From the NCBI GenBank assembly GCA_016715285.1, contig JADKAO010000007.1:124001-188000 (forward strand): DNA of 64,000 nucleotides, in the 5' to 3' direction. The notes below the pieces were generated by a model. That model had not been told where the DNA came from. It saw only the letters and a list, made by a program, of their open reading frames with translations, and did not search any database. The translations under genes and the position numbers were made by a program. Below, one piece after another: positions 9,426 through 17,223 of the stretch; positions within the stretch are counted from its first letter, which is position 1, and each line of letters opens with the position of its first letter. The stretch comes from Actinomycetales bacterium. Lineage in GTDB: Bacteria > Actinomycetota > Actinomycetes > Actinomycetales > Dermatophilaceae.

Positions 9426-9698
9426 CTAAGCCTCGGCTGACGGTTCTGCCGCGCCCCTGTCCACGGGTGAGCGAGGCGGTCTGCCTCGTCGTGGCAGGGG
9501 CGCGCTGCTGCTCGGCATCCGCCCGGCCTTCTTGAGCGACTCGCGCAGGAGCAATTCGATCTGAGCGTTGACGCTTCTGAGGTCGTCCTCTGCCCACCGC
9601 GCGAGCGCAGCGTGGACCGCCGGGTCTAGGCGGAGCAGCACGGCATACCGCTCCCGCTTGCGAGGGGGCGGTATGCCGTCTCGGTTGAGTTCGGACAC
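9426..9698 (-). CDS. Ribbon-helix-helix (Arc-like) DNA-binding protein
   Basis: A 90-residue basic protein. Residues about 14-55 fit the Arc/MetJ ribbon-helix-helix fold: a beta strand (RYAVLLRL), a first helix (PAVHAALARWAEDD), then SVNAQIELLLRESL, the common N-A-Q-I second helix of the Arc family. The C-terminal 35 residues are Pro/Arg/Ser rich and look disordered. The start is GTG with only a weak ribosome site, 15 bp after the SPFH gene stop, so it is probably co-transcribed and translationally coupled. It could be an autoregulator of this operon. No toxin gene is adjacent, so I do not call it an antitoxin. Confidence 0.75.
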   Translation of the reverse strand: MSELNRDGIPPPRKRERYAVLLRLDPAVHAALARWAEDDLRSVNAQIELLLRESLKKAGRMPSSSAPLPRRGRPPRSPVDRGAAEPSAEA

Positions 9699-9713
9699 AG
9701 GCGGCTCTGACGA

Positions 9714-10721
9714 CTAGTGGTAGAGGCTGCCGGCGTTGACGATGGGCGAGGCCTTGGCCTCGCTACAGAGCACGACGAGCAGGTTGGAGACCATGGCGGC
9801 CTTGCGCTCGTCGTCGAGCTCGACGATCGAGTCGGCTTCGAGGCGGGCCAGGGCCATCTCGACCATGCCGACGGCGCCGTCGACGATCTTGGAGCGGGCG
9901 GCGATGATCGCGGATGCCTGCTGGCGCTGGAGCATGGCCTGGGCGATTTCGGGGGAGTAGGCAAGGTGCGAGATCCGGACCTCGAGGATTTCGACGCCGG
10001 CGACCTGGACCCGCTCGGCGACCTCGTGGGCGAGTTCTTCGGAGACGATGTCGGTTGAGCCGCGCAGGGACTCGCCGCCGCCGTCTGGGTCGTCGTAGGG
10101 CTTGCTCGTCGCGACGTGACGGAGTGCGGCTTCGGATTGCACCTTGACGAAGTCGGCATAGGACTCGACCGCGAACGAGGCCTTGGCGGTATCGGCGACC
10201 TGCCAGACGACAATCGCGGCGATTTCGACGGGGTTGCCGTCGGCGTCGTTGACCTTGAGCGCGTTGGTCTCGAAGTTGTTGACGCGCACCGATACCTTGC
10301 GCTTGGTCGTGAGCGGCATGAGCATGAGCAGTCCTGGCCGGCGAGCCGTGCCGACGTAGCGCCCGAAGAACTGGACCACCTTGGTTTGGCCGGGCTGGAC
10401 GATGCTCACCGCGCTGAAGACGAGCGCAGCGAGGAACACCGGCAGTACGACGCCCGTGATGTCGCCCATCGTGGGGTTAGTGATCTGCGAGGTCGCGAGG
10501 ACAGCTATTCGCCACACGGAGAAGGCGATGAGCGCGACGCCGACGAAGAGGGCCACGAATCCGTCGACGATCCAAGCGGGGCGCTCGGTGACATTGACGC
10601 GTGCCCCGAGGTGTCCGACTGGGGTGGTTGCGGGGGGTTGGGAGATTGGGTCGGCGGTGGGATCCTGCGGGTCGAGAGCGGGGTCGCTGGCGCCGGACGA
10701 TGCGGGTGTGTGGGTGCTCAT
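9714..10721 (-). CDS. SPFH/band-7 domain membrane protein
   Basis: A 335-residue protein of the SPFH (stomatin/prohibitin/flotillin/HflK) family. A Pro/Thr-rich N-terminus is followed by two hydrophobic segments (about 40-95), then the SPFH core with VVQFFGRYVGTARRPGL, typical of band-7 entry, and a helical EVAERVQVAGVEILEVRISHL stretch. These proteins form membrane-anchored oligomers that scaffold microdomains or proteases. I chose ATG 10721 because GGAGG stands 6 bp upstream; an in-frame ATG 30 bp further upstream lacks such a site. It heads an apparent operon with the RHH gene. No NfeD or FtsH partner is next to it. Confidence 0.87.
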   Translation of the reverse strand: MSTHTPASSGASDPALDPQDPTADPISQPPATTPVGHLGARVNVTERPAWIVDGFVALFVGVALIAFSVWRIAVLATSQITNPTMGDITGVVLPVFLAALVFSAVSIVQPGQTKVVQFFGRYVGTARRPGLLMLMPLTTKRKVSVRVNNFETNALKVNDADGNPVEIAAIVVWQVADTAKASFAVESYADFVKVQSEAALRHVATSKPYDDPDGGGESLRGSTDIVSEELAHEVAERVQVAGVEILEVRISHLAYSPEIAQAMLQRQQASAIIAARSKIVDGAVGMVEMALARLEADSIVELDDERKAAMVSNLLVVLCSEAKASPIVNAGSLYH

Positions 10722-10867
10722 GGTTCCTCCCGAGCAGGCCTGATGTGACATCTAAGTGATATCACATTATGCGTGTCTTCCTGGAGTCACTGGGCGCACT
10801 TCTTGTGTCTACGTCCGTGCCCAAGCCGCTTCATTTCGTGGGAGCTCGGGGGAGGGGGTCGCCTCCT

Positions 10868-10977
10868 TTGCATTGCCCCTGGACAGGGGCAATGCAAGCA
10901 ATGCCCCTGTGGTGGGGCAACGCAAGCAATGCCCCTGTGGTGGGGCAACGCAAGCAATGCCCCTGTGGTGGGGCAAC
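10868..10977. repeat. Hairpin repeat array (one perfect 12-bp palindrome plus three 28-bp direct repeats)
   Basis: The array begins with a perfect inverted repeat, TGCATTGCCCCT - GGAC - AGGGGCAATGCA (10869-10896). Three identical 28-bp units follow head to tail at 10894-10921, 10922-10949 and 10950-10977. Each carries TGCCCC-6nt-GGGGCA, so a series of small hairpins can form within or between units. The unit length is not a multiple of three, and all frames are equally open, so it is not coding. It sits in the 397-bp gap between the SPFH gene start and the 3' end of the reductase gene. There are no spacers, so it is not CRISPR. Confidence 0.9.
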
Positions 10978-11118
10978 GCAAAGGCGCTGACCCCCCCCGG
11001 CGGGGCCCTGGAGGGTCACTCACACCCCGGCGAGTATGGCCCCTCGCTCAGGTTGGGCTCCCCACTCCGGCTGTCCTCCGGCTCCGCGCTATGCGCTTCC
11101 CACCGGCTCCGCGCGACG
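10978..11118. other. Non-coding remainder of the 10.7-11.1 kb gap
   Basis: Together with 10722-10867 this flanks the repeat array; the whole gene-free stretch is 10722-11118. I see a run of eight C followed by GGCGGGG near 10991 and a 12-bp direct repeat CCGGCTCCGCGC at 11078 and 11103. No plausible gene, tRNA or clear U-tract terminator is present. The SPFH promoter should lie in the first part, just upstream of 10721 on the minus strand. Confidence 0.5.
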
Positions 11119-11553
11119 TCAGCGGGGTTCGAGCAGGAAGATTGGGATTACGCGCGTCGTCCGCTGCTGGTATGCCGCGTAGTCGGGAAACGCAGCGACG
11201 GCCCGATCCCACCACTGCGCGCGCTCGGCAGGATCGGTGACTTCACGCGCCAGCATCGGCGTGACATCGCGCCCGTCTTGCACTTCGACATCAGGGTGAG
11301 CCCGGAGGTTACCAGCCCACTGCGGATCCTTGGGCGCGCCACCCAGGCTGGCGATCGCGGCATACGTGCCGTCGTGTTCGACCCGCATGAGCGGCACCTT
11401 GCGGAGGCGACCCGACACTCGTCCGCGGATGGTGATCAGGACGACGCGCATGCCGCCCATGTCCACGGCGCGCGTGTCTCCTGCCCGCTCAATCGCGCTG
11501 ACCTGGTCGCGGACCCAACGGCTCGCGCTCGGAAGGTAATTCGCATCGCTCAT
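11119..11553 (-). CDS. Deazaflavin (F420)-dependent nitroreductase family protein
   Basis: A 144-residue protein of the Ddn/DUF385 split-beta-barrel family that uses F420 or related deazaflavins, widespread in Actinobacteria. Diagnostic features are ITIRGRVSGRLRKVPLM, close to the family's T-x-G-R-x-S-G-x-x-R-x-x-P, then SLGGAPKDPQWAGNL, and YAAYQQRTTRVIPIFLLEP at the C-terminus. The substrate is unknown; relatives reduce quinones, nitroimidazoles or other small electrophiles. It is divergent from ppk2, and its ATG is 88 bp from that start, so a shared promoter region lies between. Confidence 0.88.
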   Translation of the reverse strand: MSDANYLPSASRWVRDQVSAIERAGDTRAVDMGGMRVVLITIRGRVSGRLRKVPLMRVEHDGTYAAIASLGGAPKDPQWAGNLRAHPDVEVQDGRDVTPMLAREVTDPAERAQWWDRAVAAFPDYAAYQQRTTRVIPIFLLEPR

Positions 11554-11641
11554 GCCGCCAAGTCAACACGAACCCGCCGCGGCGCGGCGCATCGTCTTCC
11601 CCTACGATCGACCCAGCCAAACCACGCGAGGAAGGTCAACG

Positions 11642-12658
11642 ATGTCCGACCAGAATGCGGAGCAGGTCAACCCGTCCGAGACTCTCGGGCAGGCGGTGGA
11701 TGACGGGCACTTCGTCTACTCCACCTCGACCTTTACGCCGACCCAAGAGACCCTCGACGAGCTGCGTAACCGCATGCTCCTCGAGCAGGACAGTGACGAT
11801 GCCAAGATTCGTTACGTCCCAGGCGAACCGCTCGACCCGGACCCCGTCGCGTGGCGGCAGAATTATCCCTATACCAAGAAGATGAAGCTCGCCGAATACG
11901 AGGCGACGAAGCGTCTTCTGCAGATCGAGCTGCTCAAGCTCCAAAAGCACGTCAAAGAGTCCGGGATGAAGATCGTCGTGGTCTTCGAGGGCCGCGACGC
12001 CGCCGGCAAGGGTGGCGCGATCAAGCGCTTCATGGAGCACCTCAACCCCCGTGGTGCCCGTGTCGTCGCGCTCGAAAAGCCGACCGACCGCGAACTCACC
12101 CAGTGGTACTTCCAGCGGTATGCCGTGCACATGCCGGCCGCGGGCGAAATCGTCCTCATGGACCGCTCCTGGTACAACCGCGCGGGCGTCGAGCGGGTCA
12201 TGGGTTTCTGTACGCCAGCCGAATACCTCGAGTTCCTGCGCCAGTGCCCGGCATACGAAAAGATGCTCATCGGCTCCGGCGTGACGCTCGTCAAGCTGTG
12301 GTTCTCCGTCGGACGGGCCGAGCAGTTGCGGCGCTTCGAACGACGCAAGATCGACCCCGTGCGCCAGTGGAAGCTGTCGCCGACCGACCTCGCCAGCTTG
12401 GACAAGTGGGACGCCTACACCCAGGCCAAGGAGGCGATGTTCTTCTACACCGACACCAAGGAAGCCCCTTGGACGGTCGTGAAGTCCAACGACAAGAAAC
12501 GCGCCCGCCTCGAAGCCATGCGGGTGCTGCTGTCGCGAGTTGACTATCCGGACAAGGACCTCTCCGTGGTCGGCACCCCCGACCCGCTGCTCGTCGGTCG
12601 TCCCGAGCTGGTCTACGACCAGGGCGAGCAACCGCTGCGCCCCCACCTGACCGTCTGA
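11642..12658 (+). CDS. ppk2: Polyphosphate kinase 2
   Basis: A 338-residue PPK2-family enzyme that transfers phosphate between polyphosphate and nucleoside mono- or diphosphates in the cytoplasm. Walker A is GRDAAGKGG (about 117-125), preceded by IVVVFE. The lid region has DRSWYNRAGVERVMGF, and the segment with PTDREL..WYFQRY is typical of the single-domain enzymes. I chose ATG 11642 because GAGGAAGG precedes it; the frame is open further upstream but without support. Length and motifs fit the class I group. The next gene follows after 16 bp. Polyphosphate metabolism would suit a Tetrasphaera-like actinobacterium, but the gene is common and does not prove accumulation. Confidence 0.93.
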   Translation: MSDQNAEQVNPSETLGQAVDDGHFVYSTSTFTPTQETLDELRNRMLLEQDSDDAKIRYVPGEPLDPDPVAWRQNYPYTKKMKLAEYEATKRLLQIELLKLQKHVKESGMKIVVVFEGRDAAGKGGAIKRFMEHLNPRGARVVALEKPTDRELTQWYFQRYAVHMPAAGEIVLMDRSWYNRAGVERVMGFCTPAEYLEFLRQCPAYEKMLIGSGVTLVKLWFSVGRAEQLRRFERRKIDPVRQWKLSPTDLASLDKWDAYTQAKEAMFFYTDTKEAPWTVVKSNDKKRARLEAMRVLLSRVDYPDKDLSVVGTPDPLLVGRPELVYDQGEQPLRPHLTV

Positions 12659-12674
12659 GCCGGCTCCCCATACG

Positions 12675-13949
12675 GTGGAACTTCTCCGCGAGGGCCTGCG
12701 CGCCGTCGGCGATGTGATCGCCGACGCCGGGCGGGCCCTCGTCCGGCACTGGCCGGTGCTCCTCGTCCTCTACCTCGGGGGCGCAACCTTGCGCATGGGG
12801 TTCCTGTGGCTCGCAAGCTGGCTCAGCGATCGCAGTTCGACGCTCGGCGTGCTGGTCGTGCCGCTGGCAACCCTCGCCACGCTCATCGCGCTCGTCGTCA
12901 TGATCCGAGTCGCGGGCGCCTCCCTCTCGGCGTTCCGAGACGACCTAGGCCGCGGCTCTGGCGCCGAACGTGCTCGCTCGCACTGGACGACGGCCACGGC
13001 AGTCCTCATCCCGTTCCTCGCGGTCTACAGCGCGCAGGGTCTGCTCCGCGAAGACACCGTCCAGTTCATCCATGACACCACGCTCGACGAGGCCGTTTCG
13101 CAGCCGCTCACAGCCGACTACTCCCGAGCGTTGATCGCCACGGGGTGGCAGCTGGTGACCGTCGTCGTGGTGGCGCTGATCCTGCGCCGTGTCATTGCTG
13201 GCTACAGCTTGGGTGCGCGCTCGTGGCGGTGGGCTGCGATCGGTGGCTATGTCGAGGCCCTCTGGATGGTCACCCTGGCCGCATCGGTCGCGAGCCGCCG
13301 GGATGAGCTCACCGAATGGGTGGGCTCCCGCGTGATCGTCGCCACCGTCACCGACGCGTGGCAGAGCGTCCTAGATGCGGCCGGACCGCTGAGCAAACCC
13401 CTTCTCGCAGTGCGCAATGCGATCGCTGCAGGGCTCGGTGAGATGGGTGCACTCGTCATCGTCCCGGTGGCCTGGTTGGCCATCGGCGCCCTGATCTACG
13501 GTCACAAGCTCGCTGCGCAAGCTCCGCCGACGCTCACCGACGTTGCGCCTCGGGCGGGCCGCCTCGCGGATCGGTTGCCGAGCCAGGTCCGCAGCGCGGT
13601 CGCCACCGTCATCGACCCGGTGGCTAAGCCCGTCCGCTCGACGATGGCAGCGTTGGGCAAGGTGGCAGCCGCGGGGGTTATCCCCATGGTGCTCGTGTGC
13701 CTGACATTCGTCCTCGCGGGGACCGCCCAATTGGCAGTCGCGTGGGGGGCCCGTCAGGTCCTCGGCCCGCAGGAAGCGTTGCGCGGGGCGGCATACCAGC
13801 CGTATGTCGGGCTTGTCTCGCGCGGGGTCTACTTCGTTCTCGCCTCGGTACTGATCGCGGCGGCGGTGAACCGCATCGTGACCGCAACGCGGTCTCAAAC
13901 CGACGCCGAGCCTGCCGCGTCCGAGCCAGCCGGGTCGTCAACCGTATAG
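12675..13949 (+). CDS. Polytopic membrane protein of unknown function
   Basis: A 424-residue protein with about eight predicted membrane segments, near residues 22-45, 53-78, 105-125, 155-172, 180-197, 250-275, 330-355 and 375-402. Amphipathic connecting stretches separate them, and the C-terminus is Ala/Pro/Ser rich. I recognise no catalytic or transport motif. The start is GTG 12675, 16 bp after ppk2, so it is likely in the same transcript. It converges on a group of small secreted proteins, 16 bp between stops. The evenly spread hydrophobic segments suggest a structural or lipid-handling membrane protein rather than a carrier, but this is a guess. Confidence 0.75.
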   Translation: MELLREGLRAVGDVIADAGRALVRHWPVLLVLYLGGATLRMGFLWLASWLSDRSSTLGVLVVPLATLATLIALVVMIRVAGASLSAFRDDLGRGSGAERARSHWTTATAVLIPFLAVYSAQGLLREDTVQFIHDTTLDEAVSQPLTADYSRALIATGWQLVTVVVVALILRRVIAGYSLGARSWRWAAIGGYVEALWMVTLAASVASRRDELTEWVGSRVIVATVTDAWQSVLDAAGPLSKPLLAVRNAIAAGLGEMGALVIVPVAWLAIGALIYGHKLAAQAPPTLTDVAPRAGRLADRLPSQVRSAVATVIDPVAKPVRSTMAALGKVAAAGVIPMVLVCLTFVLAGTAQLAVAWGARQVLGPQEALRGAAYQPYVGLVSRGVYFVLASVLIAAAVNRIVTATRSQTDAEPAASEPAGSSTV

Positions 13950-13965
13950 AACGTCGGGGGTGCCG

Positions 13966-14598
13966 TCAGAGGGGCAACTGCGCGAAGTGCGGCGGCCCCC
14001 AGTGCACCCGCACCGCGACGGGGGTGACTCCCGCGGGCATTGCGAAGGTCGCCGTCACGGGCCACGAGGTGGGGCGTGGGTTGCCGGCGGGCGGAAGGAC
14101 CGTGCCATCGAGATCGAGTTGAGGCCCAGGCGCGCCTGGGGGAGTGCACTCGGGGTGTGCCGTGGCATCCCGTGCCGTGCCCGTCATCACCTTGCCGCCA
14201 GCGGTGCCGTAGACCCGACCGTCGGCGTCGAGGAGTTCGATCACACACTGGGTGAGCGGGACCTCTGGGGCGGCTGCGAAGGCCAACTCGACGACATGCA
14301 CGGTCGCACCTGGGGCTGCTGTCACGCTGCCCGCGCGATCTGTTGCGATCGATGTGAGGCTGATCGTGACATCGCGTCTGATCGTCACCTCGCCGAAGGA
14401 CTCGGACGCCACGAAGTGTTGGCTTGCCGTTGACGAGATCTGACCCTGACTGAACGTCGTCGGTCGGTAGATCGTGGCGTAGCGGAACGACGACGCGCCG
14501 ACTGCGAGCGCGAGCATGGGCAGGAGTGCGGCGAGGGCGAGGCGGTTGCGGCGCCACCACGTCGGCGAGGCGATGGCCACGCGTTGCGGCTCGGTCAT
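13966..14598 (-). CDS. Membrane-anchored protein of unknown function (third gene of a three-gene set)
   Basis: A 210-residue protein with a basic N-terminus, one hydrophobic segment (about 20-40; LALAALLPMLALAVGASSF) and an extracellular part rich in beta-forming residues. It contains two Cys (in TQCVIELLD and HPECTPPG), possibly a disulfide outside the cell. Its ATG overlaps the stop of the previous gene by 4 bp. The three genes at 13966-15870 share the plan anchor plus beta-sandwich-like domain. No family is recognised, but the gene is clearly real from the coupling and codon use. Confidence 0.7.
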   Translation of the reverse strand: MTEPQRVAIASPTWWRRNRLALAALLPMLALAVGASSFRYATIYRPTTFSQGQISSTASQHFVASESFGEVTIRRDVTISLTSIATDRAGSVTAAPGATVHVVELAFAAAPEVPLTQCVIELLDADGRVYGTAGGKVMTGTARDATAHPECTPPGAPGPQLDLDGTVLPPAGNPRPTSWPVTATFAMPAGVTPVAVRVHWGPPHFAQLPL

Positions 14599-15191
14599 GA
14601 CCCACCACCAGCCTGTGCCCCGACCACGGTCACGCCTGTGACGGTCTTGGGCTCGGTGATGGCGGCCAACTCAGCAGCCCGCGTGGTGCTGATGCCAAGG
14701 TCTACGTCCGCAAGGTCATCACCTGCGCCCTGGCCGAGGAGCGCGGCGGGCACAAGGAGATGGGCGCCTGCTAGGGCATCAGCGGGGACCTCGAAGGGGA
14801 TCGTGCAGCGAATCGTGATACCGGGTTGCCCTGCGCCACAGGTTGATTGGAGCGGCCGCGTGGCTGAATAGGTGCGCCCGTCGGCCGCCTTGAGCGTCGT
14901 GCCAGCCAGGGCTGACGGCTCCCGAGCGGCCGTGAAGCGCATCGTCACCAGGAGCCAGTGGGCGCTCGTTTTGACAGTCGTCCCTGACTGTTTGACGGCA
15001 GTCGTGGCATCGACGCCATCAACAGTCACCTGGCCGGTGCGGAGTGAGACGGTCTCACCGATCGCGGCCTGGTGGACGAAGGGCTGCGCCGCGATCGAGT
15101 CGGCGCTAGGGAGTCGGGAGGTCACCGCAACGCCGATCGCCAAGGCAGCGATAGTGACGAGCCCGGTGAGCGTTCGTTCGGTTGTCGCCAT
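14595..15191 (-). CDS. Exported or anchored beta-sandwich protein (DUF4352-like)
   Basis: A 198-residue protein with an N-terminal hydrophobic segment (about 8-25) and an Ig-like domain. The stretch VKTSAHWLLVTMRFTAAREP resembles the central strands of DUF4352/telokin-like extracellular domains, where a W/F-x-x-V-x-V-x-F pattern recurs. Two Cys (QSTCGAG and IRCTIPF) are placed to form a disulfide across a loop. It starts one base after the stop of the preceding gene and overlaps the following gene by 4 bp, so the three are translated as a unit. No function can be assigned. Confidence 0.72.
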   Translation of the reverse strand: MATTERTLTGLVTIAALAIGVAVTSRLPSADSIAAQPFVHQAAIGETVSLRTGQVTVDGVDATTAVKQSGTTVKTSAHWLLVTMRFTAAREPSALAGTTLKAADGRTYSATRPLQSTCGAGQPGITIRCTIPFEVPADALAGAHLLVPAALLGQGAGDDLADVDLGISTTRAAELAAITEPKTVTGVTVVGAQAGGGS

Positions 15192-15192
15192 G

Positions 15193-15870
15193 TCAGACCT
15201 GCGGGAAGGGCTCGACGGGGAGGTGCACGCTGGTCTTGGCTGCCGGGTCGAACCACTGTGTGGACCCGTCGAGTGCTGAGGTCCGCCAGGTGTGTCCCAG
15301 GACAGTCACGGTGACCTCAGTCGGGACTGATTCGTCGGCATCCTGCTCCCAGATGAGGGCGAGGTTCTGCGTGACGCCAGCTTGGAGACCACCGAGGGGC
15401 GAGCCATCGATGGCCCGCACCAAGCCAGGGCGGGCTTCATCGGGGGCGACGAGCTTCCCGAATTGGCGCAGACCCGCGGCGTCAATCGCGAAGCTCGCCG
15501 CTGCGGTCCGCGCGTCAACTGGCCGGACTGAGGTGTTGGTCACCGTGACCGTCACGAGGACGAATCGTGCGCCGGGCTTCGCCGAAGCCAGCGTGGGGAT
15601 AGCGTCCGCGGCATACGCCTTCTTGACCGTGACCTCGAGCGGATCGGCAGTGACAACGCTGTTGACCGCCACCACGGGGAGCGCCCGTCCGGCCTCGGCC
15701 GCACCCGACCAGCCACCGGTGACCCCGACCCCCGCAAAGAGCCCGGCCGCGAGGAGCAGTGCGATCGTGCCGCGATCGAGGTCGTCTCCGAAGAGGCCGA
15801 AAAACGTCGTCGCCCCCGCGCGCGTGGGACGGCGGCGAGCCGCACGGGTGTCGGGCGTCGGGTCGGACAC
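15193..15870 (-). CDS. Membrane-anchored DUF4352-like protein (first gene of a three-gene set)
   Basis: A 225-residue protein: an Arg-rich cytoplasmic N-terminus (1-30), one membrane segment (about 36-55) and an extracellular domain with FVLVTVTVTNTSVRPVD. That run of alternating hydrophobics followed by N-T-S is the hallmark of DUF4352/Ig-like antigen MPT63-type folds. It leads the set 15870-13966, and the stop is followed after one base by the next ATG. Such proteins are often found near secretion or cell-envelope genes. No enzyme motif is visible. Confidence 0.75.
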   Translation of the reverse strand: MSDPTPDTRAARRRPTRAGATTFFGLFGDDLDRGTIALLLAAGLFAGVGVTGGWSGAAEAGRALPVVAVNSVVTADPLEVTVKKAYAADAIPTLASAKPGARFVLVTVTVTNTSVRPVDARTAAASFAIDAAGLRQFGKLVAPDEARPGLVRAIDGSPLGGLQAGVTQNLALIWEQDADESVPTEVTVTVLGHTWRTSALDGSTQWFDPAAKTSVHLPVEPFPQV

Positions 15871-15905
15871 GGTCGGAGTCTAGCCAGGGCCGGGCGAGCG
15901 CCGGG

Positions 15906-16949
15906 TTAGCCGTCTGAGGAGGTCTTCCAGAGGTTGATGCCGCTGTCGACGGCATGCTGGTCGATCGCCGCAAGCTCGTCCTCGGTGAAGTCCAGTCGTG
16001 CCGTCGCGCCGAGGGAGTCTTCGAGCTGGGCCACGCTGGAGGCGCCAATAAGCACCGACGTCACCCGCTTGTCGCGCAATGCCCACGCCAAGGCGAGTTG
16101 GGCAAGGCTCTGCCCGCGCGACTGGGCAAGCTCGTTGAGTTGCCTGATGTGCGTGAGAGTCGCGTCGTTGAGCATCGCGGGATCGAGCGACTTGCCTTGT
16201 GCGGCACGGGAATCTGCCGGTATGCCGGTCAGATACTTGTCGGTGAGCATCCCTTGCGCGAGCGGTGAGAAGGCGATGCAGCCGACCCCCGTGTCTTCAA
16301 GGACATCGAGTAGGTCGGTCTCGATCCACCGGTTGAGCAGCGAGTAAGACGGCTGGTGGATCGCCAGTGGCGTGCCCATCGACCGAAGGATCTCGACCGC
16401 CTCCTGGGTGCGCTGACCCGAGTAGGAGGAGATCCCGGCATACAAGGCCTTGCCTTGGCGCACAGCGCTGTCGAGCGCCCCCATGGTCTCTTCCAGCGGA
16501 GTGGTGGGGTCGAAGCGGTGGCTGTAGAAGATGTCAACGTAGTCGACGCCCATGCGCGCGAGGGATTGGTCGAGGGAGGCGAGGAGGTACTTGCGGGAGC
16601 CGCCGCCCTGACCGTACGGGCCCGGCCACATGTCATAGCCGGCCTTGGTCGAGAGGATGAGTTCGTCGCGGTATGGGCGGAAGTCGCGCGCGAAGATCGT
16701 GCCGAAGTTGCGCTCGGCCGAGCCATAAGGCGGCCCGTAGTTGTTGGCGAGGTCAAAGTGCGTGACTCCGAGGTCGAACGCCCGACGCAGCACCGCCTGC
16801 TGACGCTCGAGCGGGACATCGTCGCCGAAGTTGTGCCATAGCCCGAGTGAGACCGCGGGTAGGTCGAGCCCGGTGCGCCCACACCGCCGATAGGGCGTGC
16901 GTTCGTAGCGGTCGCTGCTGGCGCGGTATTCGTCGGCTCGATAGGTCAT
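15906..16949 (-). CDS. Aldo/keto reductase (YghZ/MgrA type)
   Basis: A 347-residue NADPH-dependent aldo-keto reductase with a TIM-barrel fold. Family marks: GLGLWHNFGD-like start of the barrel, FDLANNYG with the catalytic Asp and Tyr, LSTKAGYDMWPGPYG with the catalytic Lys, YVDIFYSHRFD with the catalytic His, and GISSYSG. The WPGPYGQGGGSRKYL segment is typical of the E. coli YghZ (L-glyceraldehyde-3-phosphate reductase) group, so methylglyoxal or glyceraldehyde-3-phosphate handling is plausible. It is a single gene, divergent from the metY riboswitch region. Confidence 0.92.
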   Translation of the reverse strand: MTYRADEYRASSDRYERTPYRRCGRTGLDLPAVSLGLWHNFGDDVPLERQQAVLRRAFDLGVTHFDLANNYGPPYGSAERNFGTIFARDFRPYRDELILSTKAGYDMWPGPYGQGGGSRKYLLASLDQSLARMGVDYVDIFYSHRFDPTTPLEETMGALDSAVRQGKALYAGISSYSGQRTQEAVEILRSMGTPLAIHQPSYSLLNRWIETDLLDVLEDTGVGCIAFSPLAQGMLTDKYLTGIPADSRAAQGKSLDPAMLNDATLTHIRQLNELAQSRGQSLAQLALAWALRDKRVTSVLIGASSVAQLEDSLGATARLDFTEDELAAIDQHAVDSGINLWKTSSDG

Positions 16950-17023
16950 GGCGCCATTGTCTCCCGTCGCGAAGGGGAGTCCACCATGAGAGATCGTGAT
17001 TTCGTGTTATGGACACCATTGCC

Positions 17024-17029
17024 TAGAGT
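17024..17029 (+). promoter_or_regulatory. Probable -10 element of the metY transcript
   Basis: TAGAGT at 17024-17029 lies 7 bp before the first base-paired residue of the SAM-IV riboswitch at 17037. That is where a -10 element should be if transcription starts just before the riboswitch. I see no good -35 hexamer. The analogous position upstream of the second riboswitch holds TATAGT, which supports both assignments. Confidence 0.5.
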
Positions 17030-17036
17030 TACCTGA

Positions 17037-17152
17037 GGTCATGAGTGTCAGCACACAGCCCCGGCTTGCTGACCGGCAACCCTCCACCGCGGTGGGGTGC
17101 CCCGGGTGAAGACCTGGCTCTCATCCACCCGGGTGAGCGCAAGCGCGGGGCC
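17037..17152 (+). ncRNA. SAM-IV riboswitch upstream of metY
   Basis: The sequence matches the actinobacterial SAM-IV class closely. It has GGTCATGAGTG at the 5' side, the near-invariant core CCCCGGCTTGCTG, CCGGCAACCCTCC and CGCGGTGGGGTGCC, CCGGGTGAAGACC closing the first helix, and GCAAGCGCGGGG at the 3' side for the pseudoknot. In this class S-adenosylmethionine binding represses downstream methionine genes. The metY ATG is about 70 bp downstream with a weak AAAGGG ribosome site. No clear U-tract terminator lies between, so control is probably at translation or by Rho; this is inference. Confidence 0.95.
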
Positions 17153-17223
17153 CACCGGCTCCGGCACCGACTGTGATGACCGCGACCCGCGCGGCATCTC
17201 CGCCACGAAAGGGCACCACCTCG

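Noticed and set aside
9426..9698. Antitoxin of a toxin-antitoxin pair
   Set aside because: The ribbon-helix-helix gene lies between an SPFH gene and an amine dehydrogenase-like gene, with no toxin-like partner.
10868..10977. CRISPR array
   Set aside because: The 28-bp units are directly abutting and identical, with no unique spacers, and no cas genes are nearby.
10756..11703. Open frame of 315 codons through the hairpin repeats on the plus strand
   Set aside because: It runs through non-coding repeats and antisense to the well-supported deazaflavin-dependent reductase; no ribosome site and no family resemblance.
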